Assembly (NCBI GenBank): GCA_021399435.1
Contig: JAJTUP010000008.1
Span: forward strand, 868,001 to 932,000
Direction of reading: 5' to 3'
Length of the DNA stretch: 64,000 nt
DNA from: Diaporthe sp. PMI_573
Lineage: Eukaryota; Ascomycota; Sordariomycetes; Diaporthales; Diaporthaceae
Under the pieces are notes generated by a model. The model worked only from the letters and a program-made list of their open reading frames with translations. It made no database searches and was not told the DNA's origin. Position 1 is the first letter of the stretch; every line of letters begins with the position of its first letter. The position numbers and the translations under genes were made by a program. This document shows, piece by piece, positions 32,852 through 43,343 of the stretch.

Positions 32852-33380
32852 CTAATAGAGTATAAATTACTTTGACTGTCTTAGTTCGGCGTCCAGTCCC
32901 TCACGTACCTTAGTACTCTCCCCTAGTGCAGTAGCTAGTTACTAGGTCAGATTACGTTGCCTTATAATAGACCTCGTGATTAGCCTTGACATGTCTGTGG
33001 TTATACTTCTGTAGAGATAGAGGTATATGGTAGGATTGTATTATGCTGAGGAGACTAGATAGTGAGCTTATCTAGCAAAGTGAGGTTCACACTCGTGGCA
33101 TTAGAGTAGTGAGATCAAAGAAAAGCTCTGTTTTTCAGTATTGGAGCAGACGGCAGCTTTATGTGGAGTATCACTTTGGGTCCGAAAGAAAGGCCGAGGT
33201 GGGTCCAATTGGCAGTGGGTTTTGATTCAGCGTCAGAACTAGCTGTAACCTATGCGGAGACATGATGCCCTGAGCTAATCTTGACTGTAAAACGAGTCTG
33301 TTACGTTCCCACGACAGCAGTCAACTGGCTATCCATTCATGTGTAGCCCTTCAGAGCAACTGGGTACGCAGCGCACTCAT
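32852..33380. other. TpA-rich decayed DNA
   Basis: A stretch dense in TA, TAG and CTA words, notably 32880-33120, without a gene. The composition is as expected from C-to-T decay at CpA on both strands. It lies between two pseudogenes. Confidence 0.45.
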
Positions 33381-33707
33381 ATGGCTAAAGAGAACCCACT
33401 GGACAAGGCAATACAGCGTGTCCTCGCAGATTATGAGCTAGATCAAGCCGTGAAGAAGTATGACATCGAGTTCAGGACTCATGGCCCGTTGAGCATCAAA
33501 GTGGCAATCCGCTGGGCTGCACACCACTCCGCGCTGGGGGACGAGGACTCCATCATTTTTGGCATCAGTAAGAGCAGGTAGCTTGTGGAGACGATGGCTT
33601 GGATCTGGAAAGGCCCCTTGCCGTGGGAAATAAGTTCTCTTACTGATGAGCTGCGAAGTGGCGCTCAACTGATCCAGGGTGATAGTATACTCTCTGATCG
33701 GTCATAA
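33381..33707 (+). pseudogene. C-terminal fragment of an aldo-keto reductase-like gene
   Basis: The frame reads KYDIEFRTHGPLSIKVAIRW, AAHHSALGDEDSIIFGISKSR, then a TAG at 33579-33581, then in the same frame LVETMAWIWKGPLPWEI to the stop at 33705-33707. The pattern (helix, HHSALG, IIFGISK, KGPLP) matches the C-terminus of AKR7-type aldo-keto reductases, where the cofactor-binding IxGASxxxQLEE block is followed by KGPLP. The expected Gln is replaced by TAG, as with a CAG to TAG change. The catalytic barrel core with Asp-Tyr-Lys-His is missing upstream, so this is a nonfunctional piece. Confidence 0.55.
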
Positions 33708-34366
33708 TAAGATCATTGCCTTGCGAGCCTGCCCCTTGCAGAAACCTACACTCTTGAGTCACATGTATCGCCTGAATTCCTCTGTTTGAAGTGATGAGTC
33801 GGCGGCGAGATAAGTACATTGATGACATGCCACTGATTGGAGTGGAACTACAGCAGGATTGGCTCTGGTCGGAGCTATGCAGACTTGGCAGATCATCAAC
33901 GTCTGACGAAAATGTGGATGTACGCACTGCTGTCCTTGCCTGGGTGTTGGACATATCACTAGAAAGAGCTATCAATTCTCAATCGAATCATATAAGTCAC
34001 TCGTCATGAAACAAGTCTCGTGGAATGCTGCAAAACTCCAAAAAATTGGCGTGGTTGTGATGTGTTCCGACGATCTCGGCTATGGCGGCACTTCTTGCAG
34101 CCAATATCAATGTTGGCTTCACCGGGATGCCGTACAAATTCTTTCGGATGGGATCGCTTTGCGTCATTGGATTACTAGTAAGAACGGCGAAGCCACATCT
34201 AGGCCCCATTTGAGCGGCACATGAGCACGCCAAAGAAGCTGACTGGACACCAAGTGATCTTCGGACGTGTTATAAGTTTAGCCTCCAAGTTTCCTTCCAA
34301 CGCCACCAACTTACCTCCTCGCATCACGGTGCTCCTTATAGTGACGCCACGGGGTTCCTTGCAGCC
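33708..34366. other. Intergenic 33.7-34.4 kb
   Basis: Short overlapping frames on both strands, with a possible eroded membrane-protein piece near 34060-34200 (plus; LLAANINVGFTGMPYKF) that I cannot assign. Probably part of the same decayed zone. Confidence 0.35.
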
Positions 34367-34568
34367 ATGGCGACTAAGATCACTTCATGTTACTACTCCA
34401 TCTCCGCCCTCGATGTAAAACCGGAGAAACAGGAAAAGGTACGTACACATTCACAGCCCTGGTCGTAAGATTGTAAGCCACATCCTCATGTATTAGGGAA
34501 AGCAAACCAAACAGCTGGAGCCTGCTGTCAAGATCTACCGACGGTACAAGGTCGAATGCAAGGACTAG
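34367..34568 (+). CDS. Possible two-exon micro-gene (47 aa)
   Basis: ATG at 34367 opens 24 codons ending exactly at a GTACGT donor (34439). An acceptor TTAG at 34495-34496 joins in phase 0 to 23 codons and a stop at 34566-34568. The product is small and basic (SALDVKPEKQEK then TKQLEPAVKIYRRYKVECKD). No branch point is clear and the family is unknown. It could be a chance frame or a remnant of a longer gene in the decayed zone. Confidence 0.25.
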
Positions 34569-35335
34569 TTTGTATTTATTGAAAAGTTTGTGATATGCAA
34601 TACCCGCCAATAGTGGTCATCTGGTGACAAAGGCTAAATGTAATACTTTTGATAGATTTGCGAGCAAGGAAGACTATTGTGTGCACCGGAACTCAGCACA
34701 CGTAAGGGCACTCTATCAAGGGTATATCGAGTACATTACGAAAACTTTTGTATTCTATCCCATAGATACTTCCGAGGAGATGCTAGCTGGCGGCTTTGAG
34801 AGAGGATGAACTGATGTCGAGAGCTTGGTGATTGTTTTGGGTGCGTCAATGCTGGTCCTGTGCTGATATCTTGATAGGGTGTCCCAGTGTCAGATAAACA
34901 GTGCAGCATTCATTTGTAGGTACGAAGATGGTCATGGCGCTGTACTTCAGACAGAGGACCTACAGATTCAGGAAATATAATAACTTGTTGCTTTCCGCGA
35001 AGAGGCCAAGAAGAAAATTCACAAGTTGTAGCTCCCGGAATCAGTTTCATAGCCCGCACCACATGAATTGGGTTGCGAGCAGGGTGGGAGTGACCAACGT
35101 GTGCGTAGTGCTAGGCCTAATCAAGTAGGTCATTCCCGCTGGTCACTCCCGGTCGACTGGTTCCCCCTTCCCCACACGCAAAATGCCGGGCGGGTGGCCG
35201 GGCGATAGCGATCTCGGTTGGCAGACCCTTCTGCATGCATTGACAACCCTCCAATTACTATCGACGTCCCGGTCTCTCAAAGGTCTCCGAGTCAGCCGCT
35301 GACCACCCTGCGATCCCTTCACTGCACCTTTTACT
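34569..35335. other. Intergenic 34.6-35.3 kb, no gene seen
   Basis: Mostly AT-rich until about 35100, then a GC-rich, C/T-rich stretch that forms the promoter and leader of the alcohol dehydrogenase. Confidence 0.45.
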
Positions 35336-36592
35336 ATGGAGTCTAAGGCACTCGTGTCCCGCGGACCGTTCTCCTCAGGGGGGTGGGCCATCGAGGACGT
35401 GAAGCTGCGGGAGTTAAAGGATGATGAGCTCGTTGTCGAGATGGTGGCATCCGGGATCTGTCACACAGACTTACACTGTGGCGACACGCCGGACGACAAG
35501 GGAGTGCCGGCTGTTTTCTACCCTAGAGTCCTCGGGCACGAGGGTAAGTGCTCGTATGTCACCGGCCATCACAAAAGTTACTGTACTGATATCTGAGGTA
35601 GGGTCTGGTTATGTGAAGCAAGTCGGCAAGGGGGTGAGCGGTGTACGTGGCTATCTGTTCATCCCAATTGATATGACCCTTATTTGACGTACTCTACTAA
35701 CATTATACAGGTCAAGCCAGGAGATCCCGTCCTGCTCTCTTTCTCCTACTGCGGCAACTGCCATGTCTGCAAGACCGGCCCTCCGTCACATTGCGTGGAT
35801 TTCTTCGAGATCAACTTCATGGGCGAACCAGCCTTCCATGATGCGAGGGGAGGTTCCATTGGAGGTCGATTCTTCGGACAGTCAAGCTTCGCGAAACACG
35901 CCATTGTCAGCGACAAGTCCGTCGTGAACGTGAGCGGCTTGGGTCTCGAGCGCGAGGACCTCAAACTCTTGGCGCCTTTCGGCTGCGGCCTGCAAACAGG
36001 TAGTGGCACAGTCATCTCCGTGGCGAAGGCCGGTCCCGAGGATGCGATTGCTATCGTTGGAATGGGAGGAGTTGGATTGGCTGCTGTGATGGCGGCCAAG
36101 AACCAGAAGTGCAAGACCATCATTGGCATCGACAGAGTGGAGGCGCGTTTGGAGCTTGCAAAGTCGCTTGGTGCCACGCATGTCTTCAACACATCCAAGA
36201 TGTCGACCGAGGAGCTTGTGGCTGCCGTCAAAGAGGCGGCGGATGGGCTGGGCGCCACCATCTCGATCGACACGAGCGCCTACCCTCCGCTTGTTGCTGC
36301 TCAAGTGGAGTACACTCGGTACATGGCCAAAATCATTCAGGTTGGAACCGGCATGCCGAACGCGAACCTAACGCTTCACATGCAAAGCTTCATGGTCAGT
36401 GGTAAGCAGTACTTTGGCGCGGTCCAGGGCCACAGTAAGACGAAGGAGTACATCCCGCAGATGATCAAATGGTGGAAGGAGGGAATATTCCCAGTGGAGA
36501 AGTTGGTCAAGTTTTACAAGTTCGAGGAGTTCGGGGAAGCCGTCAAAGTCATGGGGAACGGAGATGTCGTGAAGCCTGTTATGGTGTGGTAG
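35336..36592 (+). CDS. Zinc-containing alcohol dehydrogenase (MDR family)
   Basis: Exons 35336-35543, 35602-35633 and 35711-36592 give 373 aa; the middle exon is only 32 bp. Introns are GTAAGT...TAG and GTGAGC...CAG. Catalytic zinc ligands are visible: Cys in SGICHTDL, His in the GHEG junction, and Cys in APFGCGLQTG. The structural-zinc lobe is YCGNCHVCKTGPPSHC (C-x2-C-x2-C-x7-C). The NAD(H)-binding Rossmann motif is VGMGGVGLAAVMAAK. The layout is that of aryl/benzyl or long-chain alcohol dehydrogenases, cytosolic and homo-oligomeric; substrate unknown. The ATG is preceded by a C/T-rich leader. It converges with the ammonium transporter, 151 bp apart. Confidence 0.93.
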
Positions 36593-36743
36593 ATAGTATG
36601 GTAAAGGATTTAAAATGGTAACAGAAATGGGTACGGCAGCATGTAGCATATGGAGCGTCGGGGCATATCGCCAATTTTGCCAAGAACAACTTCAACTATA
36701 ACAACCTCTTCCTTTTCAAAAGCATGAAGAACACCATCAATGA

Positions 36744-38467
36744 TCAAGCCGCCTTGACTCCATCGCCTGTGACTCCCTTTCTCTCTTCGGTCACTCCCTC
36801 CCCTGTGGAGGATGAATCACTACCGCGCCCGGCCTCGCCAACGCTTGTGATACTCTGCTGCTTCTGGACCATGTCCAGGTAACTCCAGTCACCAATCTGC
36901 TCATCAAAGAACTGATCCAAATCCAGACCTCGTTCCTCGGCCTCGTCGGAGACACGAAGATGAAGGCCAGGGATGTACTTCATGATCATGAGCAGAGCAA
37001 ATGAAACCACGAAAGAGTAAGCTGAGATAGCGCAGATCTCTGCAAACTGTTTGCCAACTTGTATTCCGTTTCCGTCAATACCTCCAGATGCAAGTGTGGC
37101 GCCGTCAAGGGCGGAGACTATGGACATCATAGTTAGTGCTGCTGCTCTGGAGATAACCTGCAGGCAGAATGCGAGTATTTACGAACCTGAAGACGTGGCA
37201 AAGATGCCAGTGAAAAAGGAGCCGCACATGCCACCAATACCGTGAAGCTTGAAGACATCCATTCCCTCGTCGATATGACTAAGTGTGTTGTTAGTCCTGC
37301 TACGAATCCTAAAGTGTTGCATTCTAGAACATTCCAAAATATGAAAGACGGGGATCCGTGATAGGAGAAGAATAATGCTTACAGCCAGACGTTAACATCT
37401 GACATCAATGAGCAGATGACAGCCGTGAGGAATCCAATCACGGCCGCAAGCCACACGCTGACGTAGCCTGCTGCTGGCGTGATGCCGACAAGACCGGCAA
37501 TGGCACCCTCGCAAGCTCCGACAACGCTGAAGCGTCCCTTGTGCCTGATATAGTCGACCATTACCCATCCGATGGCGCCAGTGGATGCGGCGGTGTTGGT
37601 ATTGAAGGCAGCATACATGGCACGAACACTAGCATTGAGTGCTGAACCCCCGTTGAAGCCGAACCAGCCCAGCCAAATGAACACCGTACCGAGGAAGACG
37701 AGAGTTGTGTTGTGTGGTTTGCCGTGTGACTTGTCGTCCGCGTGTGTCTTTCTCTTTCCGAGGGCGAGGGCATAAGCCAGCGCCGCCCATCCGCTTGCAA
37801 TGTGCACAGGACCGCCACCAGCAAAGTCAAGAGAAGGTAAATTATACAGCCATCCGTTGGGGTTCCACGTCCAACACGCAATAGGACAGTACACGATAGT
37901 GGCCCAGAAGAACCCAAAGATAAGGGACGGTATGATGCGTCCACGCTCAAAGGCACCACCGACCACAATCTGCACGGTGCAGGCGCAGAAGAGGAGCTGA
38001 TAGAGACAGAATACGATATCCGGGATGGTAGGGTTGCCGATGGACGGGGCAGCCACAACGTCGCGCAAACCAAAGTTGGCCAGGTCGCCGATAAAAGGGC
38101 CTGCCGTGCGGCTGTACGCCAGCGAGAAACCCCAGAACATCCACTGGAATGTGGTGACCGCCCCGACCATGAGAGATTGGAAGAGAAGGGCGAGGGCAGA
38201 CTTTCTGCGGGCGAGACCACCATACAGAAGCCCGATTCCGGGTATTATGAGCCACACGATGAAGGCGCAGAAAATCAGGTACGTGTAATTGTACTCGAAG
38301 CCTGCGTATTGGGCGTTCACGTCCACCTCGAGAGGGTTGCCGCCCGTGGGCATTGATTCGTTATAGCTCGGCTTTGAAGAGTTGAACAATGTCAGCACTC
38401 ATCAGACCCAGTCACTGAATTGATCCCTAGAGAAACGCCAGGCGTAGACACTTACAGCTTCGCTCAT
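36744..38467 (-). CDS. Ammonium transporter (MEP/Amt family)
   Basis: Exons 38467-38456 (12 bp), 38371-37383, 37278-37187 and 37117-36744 give 488 aa. Introns are GTAAGT...AAG, GTAAGC...TAG and a weaker GTTCGT...TAG. The protein has the eleven-helix Amt outline: YLIFCAFIVWLIIPGIGLLYGG, the family signature DFAGGGPVHIASGWAALAYA, WLGWFGFNGGSAL, and the pore-lining HGIGGMCGSFFTGIF segment with its conserved His. The cytosolic tail carries Ser/Thr-rich sequence. Fungal Mep/Amt proteins take up ammonium at the plasma membrane and are induced by nitrogen limitation through AreA/Nit2. Four HGATAR sites lie 200-520 bp upstream. The 12-bp first exon is inferred from splice phase. Confidence 0.93.
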
Positions 38468-40602
38468 GATGTTGTACTGTCCTATGATTTTGCGGAGAAA
38501 CTGCAGTTACATTAATCCTGCCACACCATGGGCCTGGAGAGGGGCAGGGGGCCATGCACATATATAAAAAATGGCATCACTTATTCTATCTGGGAAATCA
38601 GAACTCATCTTAATACCAAGCGCCCTCAGACCCTGGCCAAGAAACCCTGCGAGACCAGCGTTGGATCTCTTATCATTGCGAAGCTAAAGGACCTAGTCTG
38701 GGGCTTGCGGCTGGCGACCACGGCTTGGGTGCGAGTTTGGCTTCACATCCACACACCCGGCTCCCGAGGCGTTCTCGGCAAGGGTTTCTTATCTCTTGGC
38801 ACCTTTAAGATTGCAGTGCCTGCTTTGGTGAGAATGTACTTTAGATATCAGTGCCGTCTTCAAGGGCTTGCAGGGCAAGATATGACCTTTGTTGATGACA
38901 ACAGCCGGACGTTCAAGATAACGAGCCCCTCCGACCTTTGTCCGACTCGCCCTCTGACGCAGGACCAAGAACGCCGGCTACTGATAATGTAACCACCAAG
39001 CAGTAGCGTTACCGCGCTGTTGGGACCGAACACGTCTCAAACAGGTCAAGGCTGTATTTTCTTTTTCTATTTGACAGTTGAGCCTGCATGCTGGTATAGG
39101 CAGGCTCATAGAGATCACATGGCCTCAATGACTGCACTGAGTCGAGACGCAGTCCTGGCTATATCATTTCCGCTTCGTTACTGAGGTCCTCTCTCGATCT
39201 CCCATGTTCGTTCTCCAAACTTTCTGCCGCCATCGAATTGACCAGACTCTCACTCTTCTTATGATTGTCATCCAGCGTCTCGGCCAAGTTTGTTCTCTTG
39301 CACATAGCCTCTTCACAGCTGATTGACCTCGTCCTCATATTCAAAAACAAATGCCGCGCCTCAATCGGAAGCCGTTCTTGAAAGACGGAGTTTACCTGTG
39401 CTTTTTATCCCACGCGCAAAGGCCGAGCGAGTTAGGCAATCGTTATGAGAACGATGCAGCTGCATCGACAGTCAAGGCAGACCCATTGACTATGGAGTCA
39501 GGTCTACCAGCTTGTATCGTGTCTAGATTCCCTCCAGATATTGATGTCTACAATTTTACACATTACGAATTAGTGATATCTATCGTTGAATCCTTTCCAG
39601 AGGAGAACAGCTAGGCAGTCTTGTCAGAGAAGCTGCTCTCTCAAGTAACTATCAGCTGCTGTGCACAATACACTTATACTTTAAACTAAAACTTGATCCA
39701 AGATCCATCAATGAACGTCTATCGACATGGCACACCGGTAAGTTCAATGACAACAAGTCCGAAAACTTGGTCTGCCTCGCTACCCTTATATATCACTATC
39801 TACTCGGGATACAGCTGTGATATGGAGCAAGTCGGGAAAGGCTATTTCGACATAATCTCAAGGGACTTTCTTCAAAATGCAACGCTTCCGAGATTTTCGG
39901 CTTCCAGGCAATGGACACGGGAATGTTGAGTGGGATCCCGACTTAGAAGATCGTCTCAGTCTACCACCCCCAATCACTCGCGGGTCAACCACGTCTCTCG
40001 TGGTTCCCCGCTCCGGTGTAAGGAATCTGAGTTCATGCGTTCCTATCTAGGTAGCAGAACAAAGCTTGCTGGCGAACTCCGAGCCTGATTTGGGGCTCCA
40101 TGACAGCTTTGCATTTTTGGGGTTCACCACTTATGTGCGGTGCTAAACTCTGCGCAATCACCTTGCCGGAAGACGAGCCTTGCTGAGATCGCAGCAAAAC
40201 AATTGCAGGACGACAATTACCTATTGCCTAAAACTGGTCACTATGTTCGGACTCATCGCATTTCGGCATGGAAGGTTGCTCCGACAGCCCTGACGAAGCT
40301 GAGCACTTAGTTCGGATGCATGTGGTAGGGCTGACTTTTGTACACTTTGCGGGAAAAGTCCATGACGCAACGGTTTCAGCGCCATCGGCTCTGTCTTGTC
40401 TGCATCTAACTTTCACGACCGCAAGTCAGTTTTACATCACCAACAAGCAGAGCTTAAAATCACGCCGTCTACGAATCAAGGGTGCTCCGGAAGTGATCAT
40501 TTACTGAACGCATCTGTAACAATTATCTGTGGAATAATCGCAGGCATCAAAACTCGGCAAAAACACATTACCCACGGGTTAACAACCAGTTAATCAGTCA
40601 CA
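38468..40602. other. Intergenic 38.5-40.6 kb
   Basis: About 2.1 kb without a supported gene. The 38670-38990 part holds GATA sites likely serving the ammonium transporter. Frames near 38528-38992 and 39351-39614 lack motifs and overlap the presumed promoter. Confidence 0.45.
38670..38987. promoter_or_regulatory. Cluster of four GATA (AreA/Nit2-type) sites
   Basis: HGATAR matches: TTATCA 38670-38675, TTATCT 38789-38794, AGATAA 38916-38921, TGATAA 38982-38987. The first two are on the minus strand. They lie upstream of the ammonium transporter start at 38467. Nitrogen-derepression by the GATA factor is known for fungal mep genes; use of these sites is inferred. Confidence 0.45.
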
Positions 40603-41532
40603 ATGGGCGTCTCCCTCTCCACCGCGCGCTACATCGCGCCCATTTCCTTCGTCGTAAGTCATAGTCTCCAAGACAAGAACTTACTTACATTTTGCCTCTA
40701 GAAGGTTCTTACTGAGAGTCCTCGGCAGATCGACTTTGCTGCTCAGCAGTATGGTATGCTTAGCACGCCAAACATGAAGGACGTTCACGACGCCAACCTG
40801 TCCTTCTGGTCTCCCCAGCCCTTCTTCATCGCAGGTTTCTTCTTCCCACAACAGCTGTTCCAGCTTGCCTGGTTGTGGCGCCTGTGGCGATCCAATGACC
40901 AGTCTGCACTCGAGGATGGGGCTGTCAACACCATGGTCGACTTCAGCCCGTTCTATGCTGTAGGGAATCTCTGCATTGCGAGCTGGATGGTCTTCTGGAA
41001 CGCCTCGGACCTCAAGACGAGCAACATTTTCGTGGTCATCAATTCCCTCGCGCAGCTGTACTACATTTTCGGCCGACTCCCGCCGATGAACTTGAACTCT
41101 ACCAATTCTATTTTGACGCATATTGTGAGCAAGACATTTGCTGGAATCGGTGTGTTGGACTTGTTGCACAACGGATCTGTTGCGTACTTTGTTCACCAAC
41201 AGCCCTCGACCGCTGTCAAGGTCCTTACTGGCCTAGGTTTTGCAGGTCTCGCGTCTTGCAGTGACTGGATCTTCGGAGGAAGTCTGGTATATGATCTTGT
41301 GGCTCTATCAGTGGGGCAGCGGGCTTATGGCAACGAGACCTGGAGCAATATGCTGGGTGTGTTCGCTGCAGGAACAGCTGCTATTGTCATTGCCAAGAAC
41401 CTTTTCAGGTAAGAGGTTTCGCTATGTCACTATCATGTCCAGATGGAAAAGTTTTGATGTGTGTTTGCTAACAATTGCCATTCCAGGCCACCATACATCC
41501 GATCACCCAAGTCTGATTACCGTGCTCTATGA
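40603..41532 (+). CDS. Fungal integral membrane protein, unknown function
   Basis: Exons 40603-40653, 40702-41408 and 41487-41532 give 267 aa. Introns are GTAAGT...TAG and GTAAGA...CCAG with branch GCTAAC. Hydrophobic segments include LSFWSPQPFFIAGFFFPQQL, FYAVGNLCIASWMVFW, IFVVINSLAQLYYIF, FAGIGVLDLLH, VLTGLGFAGLASC, LVYDLVALSVG and MLGVFAAGTAAIVIAK, so five to seven membrane helices are likely. A conserved-looking aromatic motif FWSPQPFFI sits early. The last exon adds PPYIRSPKSDYRAL, a short basic tail. I do not recognise a characterised family. All junctions keep frame. Confidence 0.8.
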
Positions 41533-41871
41533 GAAAGCTATGGCATCCTAAGATGCCAAGGCGAAATCGTGGTTTGAGTTTCCTTGCGGGACCTCATCTT
41601 AGATACCTATGGACAGCCTGACAAGCCCAGTATGGATGTGTGGCGTTGAATCTGCGGCACCGGCGCATACTTTTGATTGTATGATATTATGTGATTTAAG
41701 ATAGCGCGGGACAACACAAGCAACTTAGTCGGGAATGAGAATTCATAGCTCAAGATTTGTGCTTTTACTATCTACGAGGCATTTACTCTATGCATTCTGT
41801 CTCTACTCGCCTGAAACTCTGAGGGCTCAAAACTTCATCACATGCCCTCTCTCATGATGAACCTTAGACCA
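41533..41871. other. Intergenic, convergent 3' flanks
   Basis: 339 bp between the membrane-protein gene and the ketosamine kinase gene. Nothing else seen. Confidence 0.5.
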
Positions 41872-43140
41872 TCAAGCTGCAGCTTCGCCCAAAGATTCAT
41901 CCCATGGCACATACTTTCGTACGAGATACACAAAGTCGTCGTACGCCCTAGAAAGTTAGCATTGATCACGGTTAACAAATATTTCCGTGCAGTTGACTTA
42001 CAACTTTCTTGGACGGGAGCCTGCGTAACAAGCGGAAAACATTAGATTTGTCTTGGTACTGTAGAGAAGATTCCTGTCTTCCCATTCTTGCTTCGGCTCG
42101 CTGGCTTCAAAATTGCGCAAGTATTCAAGTCGAAAGATTTCTGCTTTCAGCTCGTGCCGCTCAGCCCGCCAGATACCGAGCTCCATCTCGTTGTGGGCAT
42201 AGTATGCTCCGCAGTCAAAAATCACCGGATCGTTGTTCTCAGCATCCGTGGCCACGTTGCCATCCCATAGGTCACCGTGGATCAAGCATGGCCTGACTGA
42301 CCTGCCATCACTCTCCAGTGCCCCCAGGAGACGTGGAATCAAGTGAGACTGCACGCGGGCGAACACGCGCTCCATCTCTGGCCAAACACCATTTGCTTCC
42401 TTGTCCTGGCGAAAGGCTTCAGCCAGCAGTTTTAAGAAGAATGAGGTCCAGCTGGGGTCCCACGCAACAGCCTGTGGCCTGGCTCCGTCGTACGTCTGGA
42501 TCTCGAAGCCAAACATTCCCGTTGGTGACTCGCTCCTTTTGTGCATCATTGCTAGGTTGCGTCCAAGTTTGACAGGGTCAGGCAGCCCAAGGACCAAACT
42601 CTTAAACTCCATCAAGAGGAAGTAGCATGCAGGGATTTCGTTCAATTGTCCCCAGGCAATTGGTTTCACCACCAGCTCGGGAGCTGATTGGTACAGTTTC
42701 TTCATGCCAATGTACTCGCCCTCGAGCTGACGTTTTCCAAGATCACCGGCCACATACTAGGAGACGATACGTCAACGATCCTGAAGTCAAACGCATGGGA
42801 TCAGGTGCAAACGGTTTATGTCATGACTTCAAACCACAGAAAAGAGAAGTCATTGGAATCCATACCTTCGCAAAATATGAGACGACCGCATCGGTTCTTG
42901 TCGCAGTGTCGATCTTTAGAGTGTACGACCATGCCGACTGTCCATGCCTGTGAACCGACTTCACAGTGTCTGCATGAGGAATTACTGCAAGAAGAGGGAT
43001 CAGCATTGTCGTGGAAGGGTGGTGTTTGGAGGAACCCCACCACTTTGAATGCCACTATCCAATGGCAACTGCCCGCCTGACGCTGCGGCGAGAGCATCTA
43101 GTTTGCTCTTGAGGGCGACTTGATCTGATAGCGCTGACAT
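41872..43140 (-). CDS. Ketosamine-3-kinase / fructosamine-kinase family protein
   Basis: Exons 43140-43056, 42969-42866, 42756-42002 and 41947-41872 give 339 aa. Introns are GTGGCA...CAG, GTATGG...TAG and GTAAGT...TAG; the first donor is weak, but the join gives the family block SVHRHGQSAW. Other marks: GDLGKRQLEGEYIGM, PIAWGQLNE, a FLLMEF hinge, the catalytic-loop signature LIHGDLWDGN, and PVIFDCGAYYAHNEMELG, which holds the metal-binding Asp (DFG-equivalent). The enzyme family phosphorylates fructosamines (Amadori adducts), starting their breakdown; fungal members also occur in secondary-metabolite loci. It is divergent from the MFS gene at 43344 with only 203 bp between starts, so they probably share a promoter. 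Confidence 0.88.
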
Positions 43141-43343
43141 CCTGACCTCGTATTGTTGTGGAGGTGAAAGCGCAGAAATTGTGCTGGGTGCTTTATGAAG
43201 ATGGTCTCGTTTTCTGGAAACTTTGCCTGTGGGCACCCCTACTTGTGTCGGACCGTCTGTGCCGCAGCACTGCCACTACTGCACGCCAACCAACGTGAAT
43301 TGCTACCAACCGGCTGACCAAGCTTTCATTCTGTGCACAAAAT

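Noticed and set aside
38528..38992. 154-codon frame upstream of the ammonium transporter
   Set aside because: Lies in the presumed promoter with GATA sites; starts inside the leader and has no family features.
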